Source: Geodermatophilus aquaeductus
GTDB taxonomy: Bacteria; Actinomycetota; Actinomycetes; Mycobacteriales; Geodermatophilaceae
NCBI RefSeq assembly: GCF_900182545.1
Contig: NZ_FXTJ01000002.1
Location: forward strand, 1-64,000
DNA length: 64,000 bases
Direction: 5' to 3'
The first letter of the stretch is position 1; each line of letters opens with the position of its first letter. Positions 53,012-62,109 of the stretch are shown here, one piece after another. The notes beneath the pieces were generated by a model. The model was given only the letters and a program-made list of their open reading frames with translations, did not search any database and was not told the origin of the DNA. The translations under genes and the position numbers were made by a program.

Positions 53012-54258
53012 CGGCGCCGCTGACGGTCGCGGCCGCCGGGCGCCGCTTCGTCGGCCTCACCGCGCTGCGCTGGCTGCCCATCGGCCTGGCCGCGCCGGTG
53101 TCGGTGCTGCTGGCCGCCTCGCGCGGGCTCTCCCCCGCCGACATCGGGGTCGTCGTCGCCGTCTACTCGCTGGTCACGCTGCTGCTCGAGCTGCCCACCG
53201 GCGGGCTGGCCGACGCCATCGGCACCCGGCAGGTGCTCGTCCTCTCCGGCCTGGCCACCACCGCCGGGCTGCTGACGTCGGCGGTCGCGCAGAGCACGGC
53301 GGTCTTCGCGGTGGCCTGGGCGCTCAAGGGCGTCGGGCGGGCGCTGGACTCCGGCCCGCTCGAGGCCTGGTACGTCGACGCCGTCCGCGCCGCCGACCCC
53401 GACGCCGACGTGACCCCGGGGCTGTCCCGTGCGGGCGCGGCCGACGGCGCGGGCCTGTGCCTGGGCGCGGTGCTCGGCGGGCTGCTGCCGCTGCTCGGCG
53501 GCGGGCTGCTCGTGCTGCCCGTCCTGGTGGCGGCGGCGCTCGCGCTGGCCGGGATGGCCGCGGTGGCGCTGCTCGTCGTCCCGGTCGGTGCGGCCCGCGG
53601 GTCCGGCGTGGCCGCGCTGCGGGCCGGGATCGCACTGGTCCCGGCCGTCGTCCGGGACACCGCCCGACTGGTCACCCGCGACGCTCAGCTGCGGCGGGTG
53701 CTGGCGATCTCGCTGCTGGTCGGCTGCACGCTGAGCACCCTGGAGCTGGTGGGGCCGCTGCACGTCGCGGCGCTCACTGGCAGCGGGACGGAGGGCGCGG
53801 CGGTGTTCGGCGTCGTCATGGCGGTCTCCTACGCGGCCGCCGGCGTCGGCGCGCTGCTCGCGCCGCTCGCCCGGCGCGGCGCCCGCGGGTCGGCCGGCCG
53901 GGCGACGGCGGGCCTGGCGGTGCTCGGCGCGGTCGCCGTCGCGCTCGTGCCGCTCGGCGGTGCGCCGGTCCTGGGCTGCCTGTTCGCCGTCTTCTACGTG
54001 TCGAACGCCGCGGCCTGGCCGCTGTGGAAGGACGTCCTGCACGCGCGGGTGGCCGCCGGACAGCGGGCGACCGCGCTGTCGGCGTCCTCGCTGGCCCTGC
54101 AGGTCGGCGGGCTCACCGCGAGCCTGCTGGTGCTGCGGCTCGCCGACGCCGTCGGCACCTCCGCCGGCTTCGGGGTGGCCGCGGGCGCCCTGGTCCTCGT
54201 CGGGCTGGTGTCGCTCGGCCTCCGCTCGCGCACGGAGACGCCCGCCGCGGTGGCGTGA
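53008..54258 (+). CDS. MFS transporter
   Basis: A 416-residue protein with about twelve membrane segments and the motif LELPTGGLADAIGTRQVLVL between helices 2 and 3. It belongs to the drug-efflux-like MFS proteins that follow ArsR-type regulators. It is translationally coupled to the upstream regulator, suggesting ligand-induced export. Substrate unknown. Confidence 0.83.
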   Translation: MTAPLTVAAAGRRFVGLTALRWLPIGLAAPVSVLLAASRGLSPADIGVVVAVYSLVTLLLELPTGGLADAIGTRQVLVLSGLATTAGLLTSAVAQSTAVFAVAWALKGVGRALDSGPLEAWYVDAVRAADPDADVTPGLSRAGAADGAGLCLGAVLGGLLPLLGGGLLVLPVLVAAALALAGMAAVALLVVPVGAARGSGVAALRAGIALVPAVVRDTARLVTRDAQLRRVLAISLLVGCTLSTLELVGPLHVAALTGSGTEGAAVFGVVMAVSYAAAGVGALLAPLARRGARGSAGRATAGLAVLGAVAVALVPLGGAPVLGCLFAVFYVSNAAAWPLWKDVLHARVAAGQRATALSASSLALQVGGLTASLLVLRLADAVGTSAGFGVAAGALVLVGLVSLGLRSRTETPAAVA

Positions 54259-54291
54259 CCGGGCTCGCCGGTTGCCGTCCGGCGACGCGGG

Positions 54292-54297
54292 TAGCGC
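54292..54297 (+). promoter_or_regulatory. -10 box TAGCGC of the epimerase gene
   Basis: TAGCGC is followed by 6 nt and the ATG, consistent with a leaderless transcript; no good -35 is seen at the usual spacing. Confidence 0.35.
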
Positions 54298-54303
54298 CTG
54301 GGC

Positions 54304-55416
54304 ATGGCTGATCTCCCCAGCGCCCATCTCCGCGGCCTGAAGGTCGCCGTCACCGGTGCGAGCGGCAACGTCGGCACGGCCCTGCTGCGGCGGCTGACCG
54401 CCCCGGGAAGCGGCGTGGCCGAGGTCCGCGGGCTGGCCCGCCGGCAGCCACCGGACGTCGAGCCCTACACCTCGGTCACCTGGTACACCGCCGACCTCGG
54501 CGAGACCACCAGCGAGCAGGCGCTGACCAACCTGTTCGAGGACGTCGACGCCGTCGTCCACCTCGCCTGGGCGCTGCAGCCGGGGCGCCGGACGAACGAG
54601 CTGCACAAGGCGAACGTCGACGGCACCCGCCGGGTCATGCGCGCCGCGGTGGCCGCCGGGGTGGAGCACGTGGTGCACATGTCGTCGCTGGGCGCCTACG
54701 CCGCCGGTGGCGGCGACCGGCCGGTGGCCGAGGACTGGCCGGTGACCGGCATCCCGAGCTCGCAGTACAGCCGGCAGAAGTCCGAGGCCGAGCGGGTCGT
54801 GCGCGAGGTCGTGGGCCGCAGGCAGGACGTCACGCTGACCGTCGTCCGGCCGACGCTGGTGCTCCAGCCGGAGGCCGCGAGCGAGATCGGCCGCTACTTC
54901 CTCGGGCCACTGCTGTTCGGCGCCGCCCGGCTGGTGCCCGGCCAGGTCGCCTCGCTGCTGCCGCTGCCCCTGCCGTCGCTGCGGGTCGGGTTCGTGCACG
55001 CCGACGACGTCGCCGACGCGATCACCCGCATGCTCGACCGGCGCGCGCCGGGCCCGTTCAACCTCTCCGCCGACCCGGCGCTCGACGCCGACGGGATCGC
55101 GCGAGCACTGGGCACCACCCGGGTCCCGGTTCCGGCGATGGTGCTGCGCGCCGGGCTGAGCGCGGCGTTCCACGCGCGACTGGTCCCCACCGAGCCCGGC
55201 TGGCTGGACCTCGGACTGCAGTCCCCCGTGCTCGAGACCGCCCGCGCCCGCACGCAGCTGGACTGGCAGCCGGCCCACCGCGGCGACGACGTCCTGCGCC
55301 AGTTCGTGACCGCGCTCGGCCGTGGCGACGGCGGCCCCGGCCCACTCCTGGCCGCGAACGGCGGCCGCGAGCACGACCCGGCCGGCGACCCGCGGAACGT
55401 GCCCAACCCCCGCTGA
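54304..55416 (+). CDS. NAD-dependent epimerase/dehydratase family protein
   Basis: A 370-residue extended/atypical SDR. The cofactor motif is VAVTGASGNVGTALLRRL, VHLAWALQPGRRTNELHKAN is the substrate-loop region, and the catalytic pair is YSRQK. GFVHADDVADAITRML is the family motif near the C-terminus. Substrate is probably a nucleotide sugar or another hydroxy compound. The last 40 residues are Gly-rich and look unstructured. The 165 nt after the stop hold no gene apart from the promoter at 55582. Confidence 0.85.
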   Translation: MADLPSAHLRGLKVAVTGASGNVGTALLRRLTAPGSGVAEVRGLARRQPPDVEPYTSVTWYTADLGETTSEQALTNLFEDVDAVVHLAWALQPGRRTNELHKANVDGTRRVMRAAVAAGVEHVVHMSSLGAYAAGGGDRPVAEDWPVTGIPSSQYSRQKSEAERVVREVVGRRQDVTLTVVRPTLVLQPEAASEIGRYFLGPLLFGAARLVPGQVASLLPLPLPSLRVGFVHADDVADAITRMLDRRAPGPFNLSADPALDADGIARALGTTRVPVPAMVLRAGLSAAFHARLVPTEPGWLDLGLQSPVLETARARTQLDWQPAHRGDDVLRQFVTALGRGDGGPGPLLAANGGREHDPAGDPRNVPNPR

Positions 55417-55581
55417 CGCTGCTTCCCTGTCGGCCCGAGCCGCGGCCCGGCCCCACGGGGTCGGGCCGCGGCCTCCGTCTCGTGGGCGCTCGTCCGGCGG
55501 ACGCAGGTCCCGCTGGCTCCCACCCCTCCCACCCCCACCACCAGCTGCGCCTCTGACCTGCGGTTCTTCCGTCCACAGCCG

Positions 55582-55613
55582 TTGTGCGACGTTCTGTTCG
55601 AACGTATGATCGA
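55582..55613 (+). promoter_or_regulatory. Promoter with overlapping SOS-like (LexA) box
   Basis: TTGTGC (55582-55587), 17-nt spacer and TATGAT (55605-55610) form a strong promoter whose +1 falls on the GTG at 55618. TCGAAC-GTAT-GATCGA (55598-55613) overlaps the -10 and differs by one base from the actinobacterial SOS box TCGAAC-N4-GTTCGA. Confidence 0.7.
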
Positions 55614-55617
55614 GTGC

Positions 55618-57567
55618 GTGACGGGATCCTCGACGGCGGTGCTCGACCCGCCGGCCACGACGCCTCCGGGCGTGGGCTGGGCGTCCGGTCCGCTGGCTGA
55701 GGTGCAGGCCGCCAGCCGGGAGATCTCGCGTCAGACGGCGCTGCGGTACCGGGCGATCGCCGCGTTCGCCGCCACCCGCCCGGCCTCGGCCGACCGGGCG
55801 CCGGGCGAGCCCGGGACGATGTCGGCCGAGCGGTGGGCGGCGCGGGCCGACGTGCTGCGGCCGGTGAGTGAGTGGGCCACCCAGGAGCTGGTCATCGCAC
55901 TCGACGTCACCAGCCAACGCGCCGAGGACGAACTCGAGCGCGCCCTGCTGCTCGACCAGCGACTGCCCCTCGTCCTCGACGCCCTCGAGGCCGGGGTGCT
56001 CCACCCCGGGCACCTGTGGTGCCTGCTCGAACACGTCGCGCCCATCGGCGACGACGCGCTGCGCACCCGGATCCAGGCCGAACTGCTGGACTGGATGGGC
56101 GCCCGGCACCGGGTCACCACCCCCGCCCAACTCGGCGACCGGGTGCGCCGCGTGGTGGCCCGGCACAACGCCCGCGACGCCGCCCGCCACCTCACCGACG
56201 CGATCCGCCGCCGCGGCGTGACGGCCCGGCCCGACCGGTGCGAGGGCATGAGCGTGGTCTCGGCGCTGCTGACCACCCCGGAGGCCGCGGCCCTGGTGGC
56301 CGCACTCGGCGCCTACGCCGACGCACTGCCCGCCGACGGGCGCAGCCGCGGGCAGACGATGGCCGACTGCCTGCTCGACCTGGTACTGCGCCCCAGTGAG
56401 ACCGACCTGCCGCCGGTGCAGGTGGTCCTGTCGGTGATCGCACCGCTGGGGGCGCTGCTCGGCGGGGACCAGCCGTGCGAGATCGACGGACAGGTGGTGC
56501 CCGCCGAGACGGTCCGCGCGCTGCTGGCCGCCCTCACCGGGCACCCGCTGGTCACCACCACCGCCCCCGCCTACGACGACGCCACTGAGGACGCCACAAC
56601 CGACGCCGCCGCGACGGACGAGGATGCGGCCGGCTCCATCCCCGACGGTGCCGTCCTCACCGAGGACGAGCACTTCGCCCGCTGGGCCGAGGACCTCGAG
56701 CGCCGCATCCTCGCCGGCGAGTTCGACGACCGGCCCGCACCCTGCTTCCCCGACGAACCACTCCCCGATCCCGGCGCCCGTGACCCCGGCGCCTCACCCG
56801 GCCCCGACTCCTCACCACCTCCGCACCCAGCCGGTCCCCCGGATGGCTGGTGGGCGCGCGCCGACCGCGCGATCGAGGACGCCGGGGATGCCGTCCTCGC
56901 CGCCCAGCAGGCCCTCGGCCGCGCCCACCGGCTGGTGGCCACCGCCGCCCGGGCCGACGCCGCCGACGAGACCGCCTGGGCGCACAGCGCCGCCGGGCGG
57001 GTCACCGCCGCCCCCGACGCCCTCACCGCCCTCGGTGCCGTCACCGACGAGGCCCGCCAGGCGCTCGCCGACCTGCTGGCCACCACCGGCGGCGGCGGGC
57101 TGGCCGACCGCCCCCGCCTGGTCCTCACCGACGCGCTGACCGGCGCCCTGCTCGGCCTCACCGACCTGCCCGAGCTCCGCCGCATCGGCACCTGCGGCCG
57201 CCCCGCCTGCCGCCGCCGGCCCGAGCACTGCGACCACGACCTCACCGGCCGACCCGGACTGCGTCCGCCGGCCGAGAGCCCCGGCTACCGCCCCGGCGCC
57301 GCCCTCGACCGACATGTCCGCGCCCGCGACCGCCGCTGCCGCTTCCCCGGCTGCCGCCGCCGCGTCCCCCGGACCGGCGAACTCGACCACGCCGTCGCGT
57401 GGCCGGCCGGGCCCACGTCCGCCGCCAACCTCACCGGCTACTGCACCGGCCACCACCGCGGCAAGCACCAGGCACCCGGCTGGCGGCACACCCTCGCCCC
57501 CAACGGCACCCTCACCGTCACCACCCCGAGCGGCCTGACCGCGAGCACCGAGCCACCGCCCTACTGA
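55618..57567 (+). CDS. DUF222 / HNH endonuclease domain protein (13E12 type)
   Basis: A 649-residue protein. The DUF222 region (about 15-290) has WATQELVIALDVTSQRAEDE, LLEHVAPIGDDALRTRI and GMSVVSALLTTPEAAALVAA. An acidic linker (about 320-390) follows, then a helical domain and the HNH nuclease near the C-terminus: CRFPGCRRRVPRTGELDHAV and NLTGYCTGHHRGKH, with zinc-binding cysteines. The GTG at 55618 is chosen because it is the predicted transcription start; an in-frame ATG lies 12 nt upstream, inside the -10 box. Relatives are present in many copies in mycobacteria and allied genera and are often LexA-regulated. Confidence 0.88.
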   Translation: MTGSSTAVLDPPATTPPGVGWASGPLAEVQAASREISRQTALRYRAIAAFAATRPASADRAPGEPGTMSAERWAARADVLRPVSEWATQELVIALDVTSQRAEDELERALLLDQRLPLVLDALEAGVLHPGHLWCLLEHVAPIGDDALRTRIQAELLDWMGARHRVTTPAQLGDRVRRVVARHNARDAARHLTDAIRRRGVTARPDRCEGMSVVSALLTTPEAAALVAALGAYADALPADGRSRGQTMADCLLDLVLRPSETDLPPVQVVLSVIAPLGALLGGDQPCEIDGQVVPAETVRALLAALTGHPLVTTTAPAYDDATEDATTDAAATDEDAAGSIPDGAVLTEDEHFARWAEDLERRILAGEFDDRPAPCFPDEPLPDPGARDPGASPGPDSSPPPHPAGPPDGWWARADRAIEDAGDAVLAAQQALGRAHRLVATAARADAADETAWAHSAAGRVTAAPDALTALGAVTDEARQALADLLATTGGGGLADRPRLVLTDALTGALLGLTDLPELRRIGTCGRPACRRRPEHCDHDLTGRPGLRPPAESPGYRPGAALDRHVRARDRRCRFPGCRRRVPRTGELDHAVAWPAGPTSAANLTGYCTGHHRGKHQAPGWRHTLAPNGTLTVTTPSGLTASTEPPPY

Positions 57568-57592
57568 CCGGGAGTGACGGGCGGGCCGGGCG

Positions 57593-57988
57593 CTACGGGA
57601 GGTTGAGCTGCCAGGACACCCCGAAGCGGTCGTTCACCCACCCGAAGCGACGGCTGAACCCGTAGTCCCCGAGCGGCATCAACACCGCACCGCCATCGGA
57701 GAGACCCGCGAACAGCCGGTCGAGCTCCTCCTCCGACACGACGTCGACGAACAACGAGAGGGACGGCGTGAAGGTGAAGTCGTGCACCGGCGGGCTGTCG
57801 AAGCAGCGGAAGACCTGACCGGCGATGGAGAAGGTGGCCTGCTGCACCGTCCCCTCGGGTCCCTGCCCGTCGGGGCCCCACCGGTCGAGGGTGAGGACGC
57901 GCGCGTCGTCGAACAGCGAGGTGTAGAGCTCGATCGCGCGTTCCGCGTCGCCGGTGAACATGAGGAAGGGCGTCACCTGCTGGGGCAT
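57593..57988 (-). CDS. VOC family (PhnB/3-demethylubiquinone-9 methyltransferase-like) protein
   Basis: A 131-residue protein with MFTGDAERAIELYTSLFDDA at the start, VFRCFDSPPVHDFTFTPSLS, and the terminal FGWVNDRFGVSWQLNLP that is diagnostic of the PhnB-like glyoxalase subfamily. The family's usual metal ligands are only partly kept. Function unknown. Confidence 0.88.
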   Translation of the reverse strand: MPQQVTPFLMFTGDAERAIELYTSLFDDARVLTLDRWGPDGQGPEGTVQQATFSIAGQVFRCFDSPPVHDFTFTPSLSLFVDVVSEEELDRLFAGLSDGGAVLMPLGDYGFSRRFGWVNDRFGVSWQLNLP

Positions 57989-58013
57989 GACGGCAGGCTA
58001 GGGCAGTCCCCGC

Positions 58014-58694
58014 TCAGGCATCCGAGGACGACGTCCACGCGCCGACGCTGCGGCCGGTGGCAGCGAAGACCTCGGCCGCCCGCTCGGCACGCAGGGCCAC
58101 GAACAGGCCCTCGGCCTCGGCGAGCACCACCTCGGGGCTGTCCTCGGCCACCAGCCGGGCACGGGCGGTGGTCCGCCGGCCGACGGTCTCGCCCATCTCG
58201 GCGGTGAGCAGCAGCGGGACCCCGAGGTGTACCGGGCGCCGGTAGGTCACCGTGAGCGTGGCGGTCAGCCCGCCGCGGCCGGCGGCACGGAGTGCACGGG
58301 CCAGGACGTGGTCGAGCAGCGTGGCCACCACGCCGCCGTGCACCAGCCCGGGCGGCCCCTCGTGCGGCTTGCCCACGGTGACCCGCCCGGTCGCCGTCCC
58401 GTCGGGGGTGTCCGAGGCGACGAGCGGCGGCGCCACCGGGCTGCCGGGGCCGTAGACCGGGCTGTACCAGCGCTCGCCGGTCTCGGGGTCGTCCACGCGG
58501 GCGATCTCGTGCAGGTCCCGGCCACGCGCCCGCAGCCGCGCGGCCAGCTCCCGCGCGGCGACGGCCGCGGCGGCCAGCTCGGCGTCGTCGACCTCGGTGC
58601 GGACGGCGGCGTCGACCAGTTCGCGCAGCGCGTCGCCCAGTTCCCCGACGGCGGCCCGCCGGGCGGCCCGCTCCTCCGGGGAGAGCTCAGCCAC
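58014..58694 (-). CDS. PaaI-type hotdog thioesterase
   Basis: A 226-residue protein. The C-terminal hotdog domain (about 95-215) has the active-site motif GPPGLVHGGVVATLLDHVLA, TVTYRRPVHLGVPLLLTAEM and a closing strand. The N-terminal 90 residues are helical. It overlaps the acyl-CoA dehydrogenase stop by 8 nt, so it probably acts on the CoA thioesters of that pathway. Confidence 0.83.
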   Translation of the reverse strand: MAELSPEERAARRAAVGELGDALRELVDAAVRTEVDDAELAAAAVAARELAARLRARGRDLHEIARVDDPETGERWYSPVYGPGSPVAPPLVASDTPDGTATGRVTVGKPHEGPPGLVHGGVVATLLDHVLARALRAAGRGGLTATLTVTYRRPVHLGVPLLLTAEMGETVGRRTTARARLVAEDSPEVVLAEAEGLFVALRAERAAEVFAATGRSVGAWTSSSDA

Positions 58695-59841
58695 GCGGCA
58701 TGCCGGCCGCGCGCAGCAGCCCGCCGCCGACGATCACCCGCTGCACCTCGCTGGTGCCCTCGTAGAGGCGGTACAGCCGGGCGTCGCGGTAGAAGCGCTC
58801 GACCGGCGTGGTCCGCAGGTAGCCCAGCCCGCCGTGCACCTGCACCGCGCGGTCGGTGGCCCGGCCGACCATCTCGCTGCACCACAGCTTCGCCGACGAC
58901 GGCCCGATCGAGGTGTCCTCGCCGGAGTCGTAGCGGGCGGCCACCTCGCGCACCATCGCCCGGCCCGCGAGCCACTCGGCGTGCATGTCGGCGATCAGCG
59001 CCTGCACCAGCTGGAACCGCCCGATCGGTGCGCCACCCTGCTTGGCGGTCGCCGCGTAGGCCACCGACTCGTCGAGCACCCGCTGCGCCATCCCCACGCA
59101 CAGCGCCGCGATGTGCAGCCGGCCGCGGGAGAGCACGGTGAGCGCCTTGGCGTAGCCGCGGCCCTCCTCGCCGATCAGCGCGTCGGCGGCCACGTGCACG
59201 CCGTCGAAGAACACCTCCGACGTCCAGGCGCCCGACTGGCCCATCTTCTTGTCCTTCGGCCCGAGCGTGACCCCGGACGCCTTCGCGTCGACGACGAAGC
59301 TGGAGATCCCCCGGCCGCCCTTCTCCGCCGGGTCGGTCCGGGCGAAGACGACGAACAGGTCGGCCAGCGGCGCGTTGGTGATGTAGCGCTTGGCGCCGCT
59401 GATCACCCAGCCGTCGCCGTCGCGGCGGGCGCTGGTGCGCAGGCCGGCGGGGTCGGAGCCGGCCTCGGCCTCGGTGAGGGCGAAGGAGCCGATCAGGTCA
59501 CCGGCGGCCAGCCGCGGCAGGTAGGCCTTCTTCTGCTCCTCGCTGCCGAAGCGCGCGATCACCTGCCCGGCGATGCCGTTGTTGGTGCCGAACAGCGAGC
59601 GGAAGGCCGGCGTCGTGTACCCGAACTCGAAGGCGAGCTCGACGTCCTCGCTCATCGAGACGCCCAGGCCGCCGTACTCCTCGGGCAGGGCGTAGCCGAA
59701 CAGGCCCATGTCCGCGGCAGCGCCGCGCAGCTCCTCGGGGATGCGGTCGTCGAGGTCGATCTCCTCCTCGCGCGGGACGACCACCTCCCGCACGAGCTGG
59801 CGAACCGCGTCCCGGATCTGCGTGAAGTCCTCGGCGTCCAC
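58687..59841 (-). CDS. Acyl-CoA dehydrogenase
   Basis: A 384-residue flavoenzyme for alpha-beta oxidation of acyl-CoA. Motifs: FALTEAEAGSDPAGLRT, WVISGAKRYITNAPLADLFV, and the C-terminal LYRLYEGTSEVQRVIVGGGL with the catalytic Glu in YEGTSE. The start MDAEDFTQIRDAVRQLV is typical. It forms an operon with the thioesterase. Chain-length preference cannot be read. Confidence 0.9.
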   Translation of the reverse strand: MDAEDFTQIRDAVRQLVREVVVPREEEIDLDDRIPEELRGAAADMGLFGYALPEEYGGLGVSMSEDVELAFEFGYTTPAFRSLFGTNNGIAGQVIARFGSEEQKKAYLPRLAAGDLIGSFALTEAEAGSDPAGLRTSARRDGDGWVISGAKRYITNAPLADLFVVFARTDPAEKGGRGISSFVVDAKASGVTLGPKDKKMGQSGAWTSEVFFDGVHVAADALIGEEGRGYAKALTVLSRGRLHIAALCVGMAQRVLDESVAYAATAKQGGAPIGRFQLVQALIADMHAEWLAGRAMVREVAARYDSGEDTSIGPSSAKLWCSEMVGRATDRAVQVHGGLGYLRTTPVERFYRDARLYRLYEGTSEVQRVIVGGGLLRAAGMPRG

Positions 59842-59954
59842 GTCCCCATGGTGCCGCCTCCAGCGGCTCCTCGACGACCCGGGGGTGCAACACCTGGCCG
59901 TTGGTGTTGCAGATCAGGACCGCGGACTGACGGTCGCCGGTCGAGCACTCCCCG

Positions 59955-59983
59955 TTGCCGGTCACCGTGAGCCGCACTAGCGT
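59955..59983 (+). promoter_or_regulatory. Candidate promoter of the STAS-like gene
   Basis: TTGCCG (59955-59960) and TAGCGT (59978-59983) have a 17-nt spacer. The transcript would start about 43 nt before the GTG at 60033, which has a GGAG site. Confidence 0.55.
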
Positions 59984-60032
59984 CACCCACGGCACCCGAA
60001 CCAGCGGCGCCGCGTCCACTCCCGGAGTACCC

Positions 60033-60527
60033 GTGCACCTCTCCGTCGCCGTCGTGCCCGCTCCCGGCCAGGTCGTCGTCCGCATCACCGGCGACGCCGG
60101 CCGCCCGACGCTCCCCCGCCTCGCCGCCGGCCTCACCCGGGCCGCCGAGCACGGCACCGCCAGCGTCGTGGTCGACGTGGCCGGCGCCCGGTTCCGCGAC
60201 GGCGCCGCCCTGCGGACCCTCGCCGGCTTCAGCGACACGCTCACCGCCGCGGGACGGCAGTGCCGCGTCGTCGGCGCCCCGGCGGTCACCCGGCGCCTGG
60301 TGGCCGAGGCCGGCCTCGCCGGCGTCCTCGAGCTCGACGGCCCGCTCACCGGCGCGGACCCGGTGCTGCCGCGGTCGCGGCCGACGGCCGACGTCCCCGC
60401 CGCGGCGGAGTGGCGGCCGCCGGCGCGCGAGGAGGCCCGGCGCCCCCGTCCGGCGGCGCACCCCATGCGGGGACCCGCCGGAGTGGCCCTCCGGCGGATC
60501 CCCGTCCCCCTCGACCGCTGGCGCTGA
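60033..60527 (+). CDS. STAS-domain-like protein
   Basis: A 164-residue protein. Residues about 8-100 show the STAS pattern of anti-sigma-factor antagonists: GQVVVRITGDAGRPTLPRLA, SVVVDVAGARFRDGAALRTL, and the last helix region GRQCRVVGAPAVTRRLVAEA. The phosphorylatable Ser/Thr normally near FRDGAALRTL (family: D-S-S/T-G) is here D-G-A-A, so it may not be phosphorylated there. The C-terminal 60 residues are Pro/Arg-rich. The GTG at 60033 has GGAG 6 nt upstream. Confidence 0.72.
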   Translation: MHLSVAVVPAPGQVVVRITGDAGRPTLPRLAAGLTRAAEHGTASVVVDVAGARFRDGAALRTLAGFSDTLTAAGRQCRVVGAPAVTRRLVAEAGLAGVLELDGPLTGADPVLPRSRPTADVPAAAEWRPPAREEARRPRPAAHPMRGPAGVALRRIPVPLDRWR

Positions 60528-60543
60528 CGCCGGCGGCGGGACC

Positions 60544-61398
60544 TCAGGCGAGGGCGTCCAGGCGGGCCATGTCCTCGTCGGACAGGGTCAGGCGCGCCGC
60601 GCCCATGTTCTCGGTCAGGTGGTCCACCGACTTCGTGCCCGGGATGGGCAGCACCACCGGGGACTTCCGCAGCAGCCACGCGAGCGCGACCTGCGCGGGG
60701 GTGGCGTCCAGCTCACGGGCGACGTCGGCGACCGGGCTGTGCGGCGCGGCGAGGTCACCGGTCGCGATCGGGAACCACGGGATGAACGCGATCCCGTTCT
60801 CCGTGGCGTAGTCGAGGACGTCCTGCGACTGCCGGTTGGTCAGGTTGTAGAGGTTTTGGACGCTGACGACGTCGACGATGTCCCGCGCCGCGCGCAGCTC
60901 GTCGACCGAGACCTCGGAGACGCCGATGTGGCGGACCTTGCCCTCGTCCTGCAGGTCCTTGAAGGCGCCGAGCTGGTCGGCCAGCGGCACGTCGGTGTCG
61001 ATGCGGTGCAGCTGGATGAGGTCGATCCGCTCGACCCGCAGGTGGCGCAGCGACAGCTCGACCTGCTGCCGGAGGTAGGCCGGGCGGCCGACGGGCGTCC
61101 AGATGCCGGGGCCCTGGCGGGTCAGGCCGGCCTTCGTCGCGATGACCAGGCCCTCGGGGTACGGGTGCAGGGCCTCGGCGATGATCTGCTCGCTGACGAA
61201 CGGCCCGTAGGAGTCGGCGGTGTCGATGAGGTCGACCCCCTGCTCCACGGCGGCCCGGACGACGCGGACCGCGCCGTCGCGGTCGGCCGGCTCGCCCCAG
61301 ACGCCGGGGCCGGGCAGCTGCATGGCGCCGTACCCCAGCCGGTGGACGGTGAGGTCGCCGCCGATGGCGAAGGTGTCGGCAGGTGCGGTCGCGGTCAT
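60544..61398 (-). CDS. Aldo/keto reductase
   Basis: A 284-residue TIM-barrel oxidoreductase. Catalytic tetrad: D and Y in LIDTADSYGPFVSEQIIAEA, K in VIATKAGL, H in IQLHRIDTD. The NADPH-binding end is LPIPGTKSVDHLTENMGA. The ATG at 61398 follows GGGAGGG. Broad carbonyl substrates are usual for the family. Confidence 0.9.
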   Translation of the reverse strand: MTATAPADTFAIGGDLTVHRLGYGAMQLPGPGVWGEPADRDGAVRVVRAAVEQGVDLIDTADSYGPFVSEQIIAEALHPYPEGLVIATKAGLTRQGPGIWTPVGRPAYLRQQVELSLRHLRVERIDLIQLHRIDTDVPLADQLGAFKDLQDEGKVRHIGVSEVSVDELRAARDIVDVVSVQNLYNLTNRQSQDVLDYATENGIAFIPWFPIATGDLAAPHSPVADVARELDATPAQVALAWLLRKSPVVLPIPGTKSVDHLTENMGAARLTLSDEDMARLDALA

Positions 61399-61527
61399 GG
61401 ACCCTCCCGGGTGCGCGGTGGCCCCCGGCCGGCTGCCCGGGGCCTCGTCGTCGCCAGCACGACGGTCCGCGCCGCTCTTCCCGGAGGGCCGGGATGTGAC
61501 CGGCGACACGCAGACGAGAGGACGGCG

Positions 61528-62109
61528 ATGGGCGAGATCCTGGTGCTCCGGCACGGCGCGACGGAGTGGAGCAGGAGCGGTCAGCACACCGGCGTGACCG
61601 ACCTGCCGCTGCTGCCCGAGGGCGAGGAGCGGGCCCGCTCGCTGGCCCCGGCCCTGGCGCAGCGGCACCTCGTCGAGGTGTGGGTGAGCCCGCGGCAGCG
61701 GGCCCGGCGCACCGCCGAGCTGGCCGGGCTGACCGCCACCGCCGTCGACGAGGACCTCGTCGAGCTCGACTACGGCGGCTACGAGGGCCGCACCACCGCC
61801 GAGATCAGCGACGAGCTCGGCCGCGAGTGGTCGGTCTGGCGGGACCCGGTCGTCCCGGGCGAGACGCCCGGGGAGACCCTCGAGGGGGTCGGGAAGCGGG
61901 TCGACCGGGTGCTCGAGCGCGCCCGCGCCCGGCTCGACGACGGCGACGTCGCCCTCGTCGCGCACGGCCACGTGCTGCGGGTCCTCACCGCGCGCTGGCT
62001 GGGTCTCGAGCCCGCGGCGGGGGCGCTGTTCGCGCTGCCGGCCGGCGCCTACGGCGCGCTCGGCCACGAGCACGCGCGCCCCGTCCTCACGGGGTGGGGA
62101 CTGGGCTGA
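61528..62109 (+). CDS. Histidine phosphatase family protein (phosphoglycerate-mutase-like)
   Basis: A 193-residue protein with the catalytic RHG in ILVLRHGATEWSRSGQHTG, SPRQRARRTAELAGL, DYGGYEGRTTAEI and the second histidine in VALVAHGHVLRVLTARWLG. Acid phosphatase or phosphoglycerate-mutase-like activity is expected. The gene runs 23 nt into the convergent EAL gene. Confidence 0.88.
   Translation: MGEILVLRHGATEWSRSGQHTGVTDLPLLPEGEERARSLAPALAQRHLVEVWVSPRQRARRTAELAGLTATAVDEDLVELDYGGYEGRTTAEISDELGREWSVWRDPVVPGETPGETLEGVGKRVDRVLERARARLDDGDVALVAHGHVLRVLTARWLGLEPAAGALFALPAGAYGALGHEHARPVLTGWGLG

Noticed and set aside
59885..59910. TGCAACACC/GGTGTTGCA hairpin as a terminator
   Set aside because: It is in a divergent promoter region (acyl-CoA dehydrogenase and STAS-like gene), not after a gene; it may be an operator but nothing else supports it.
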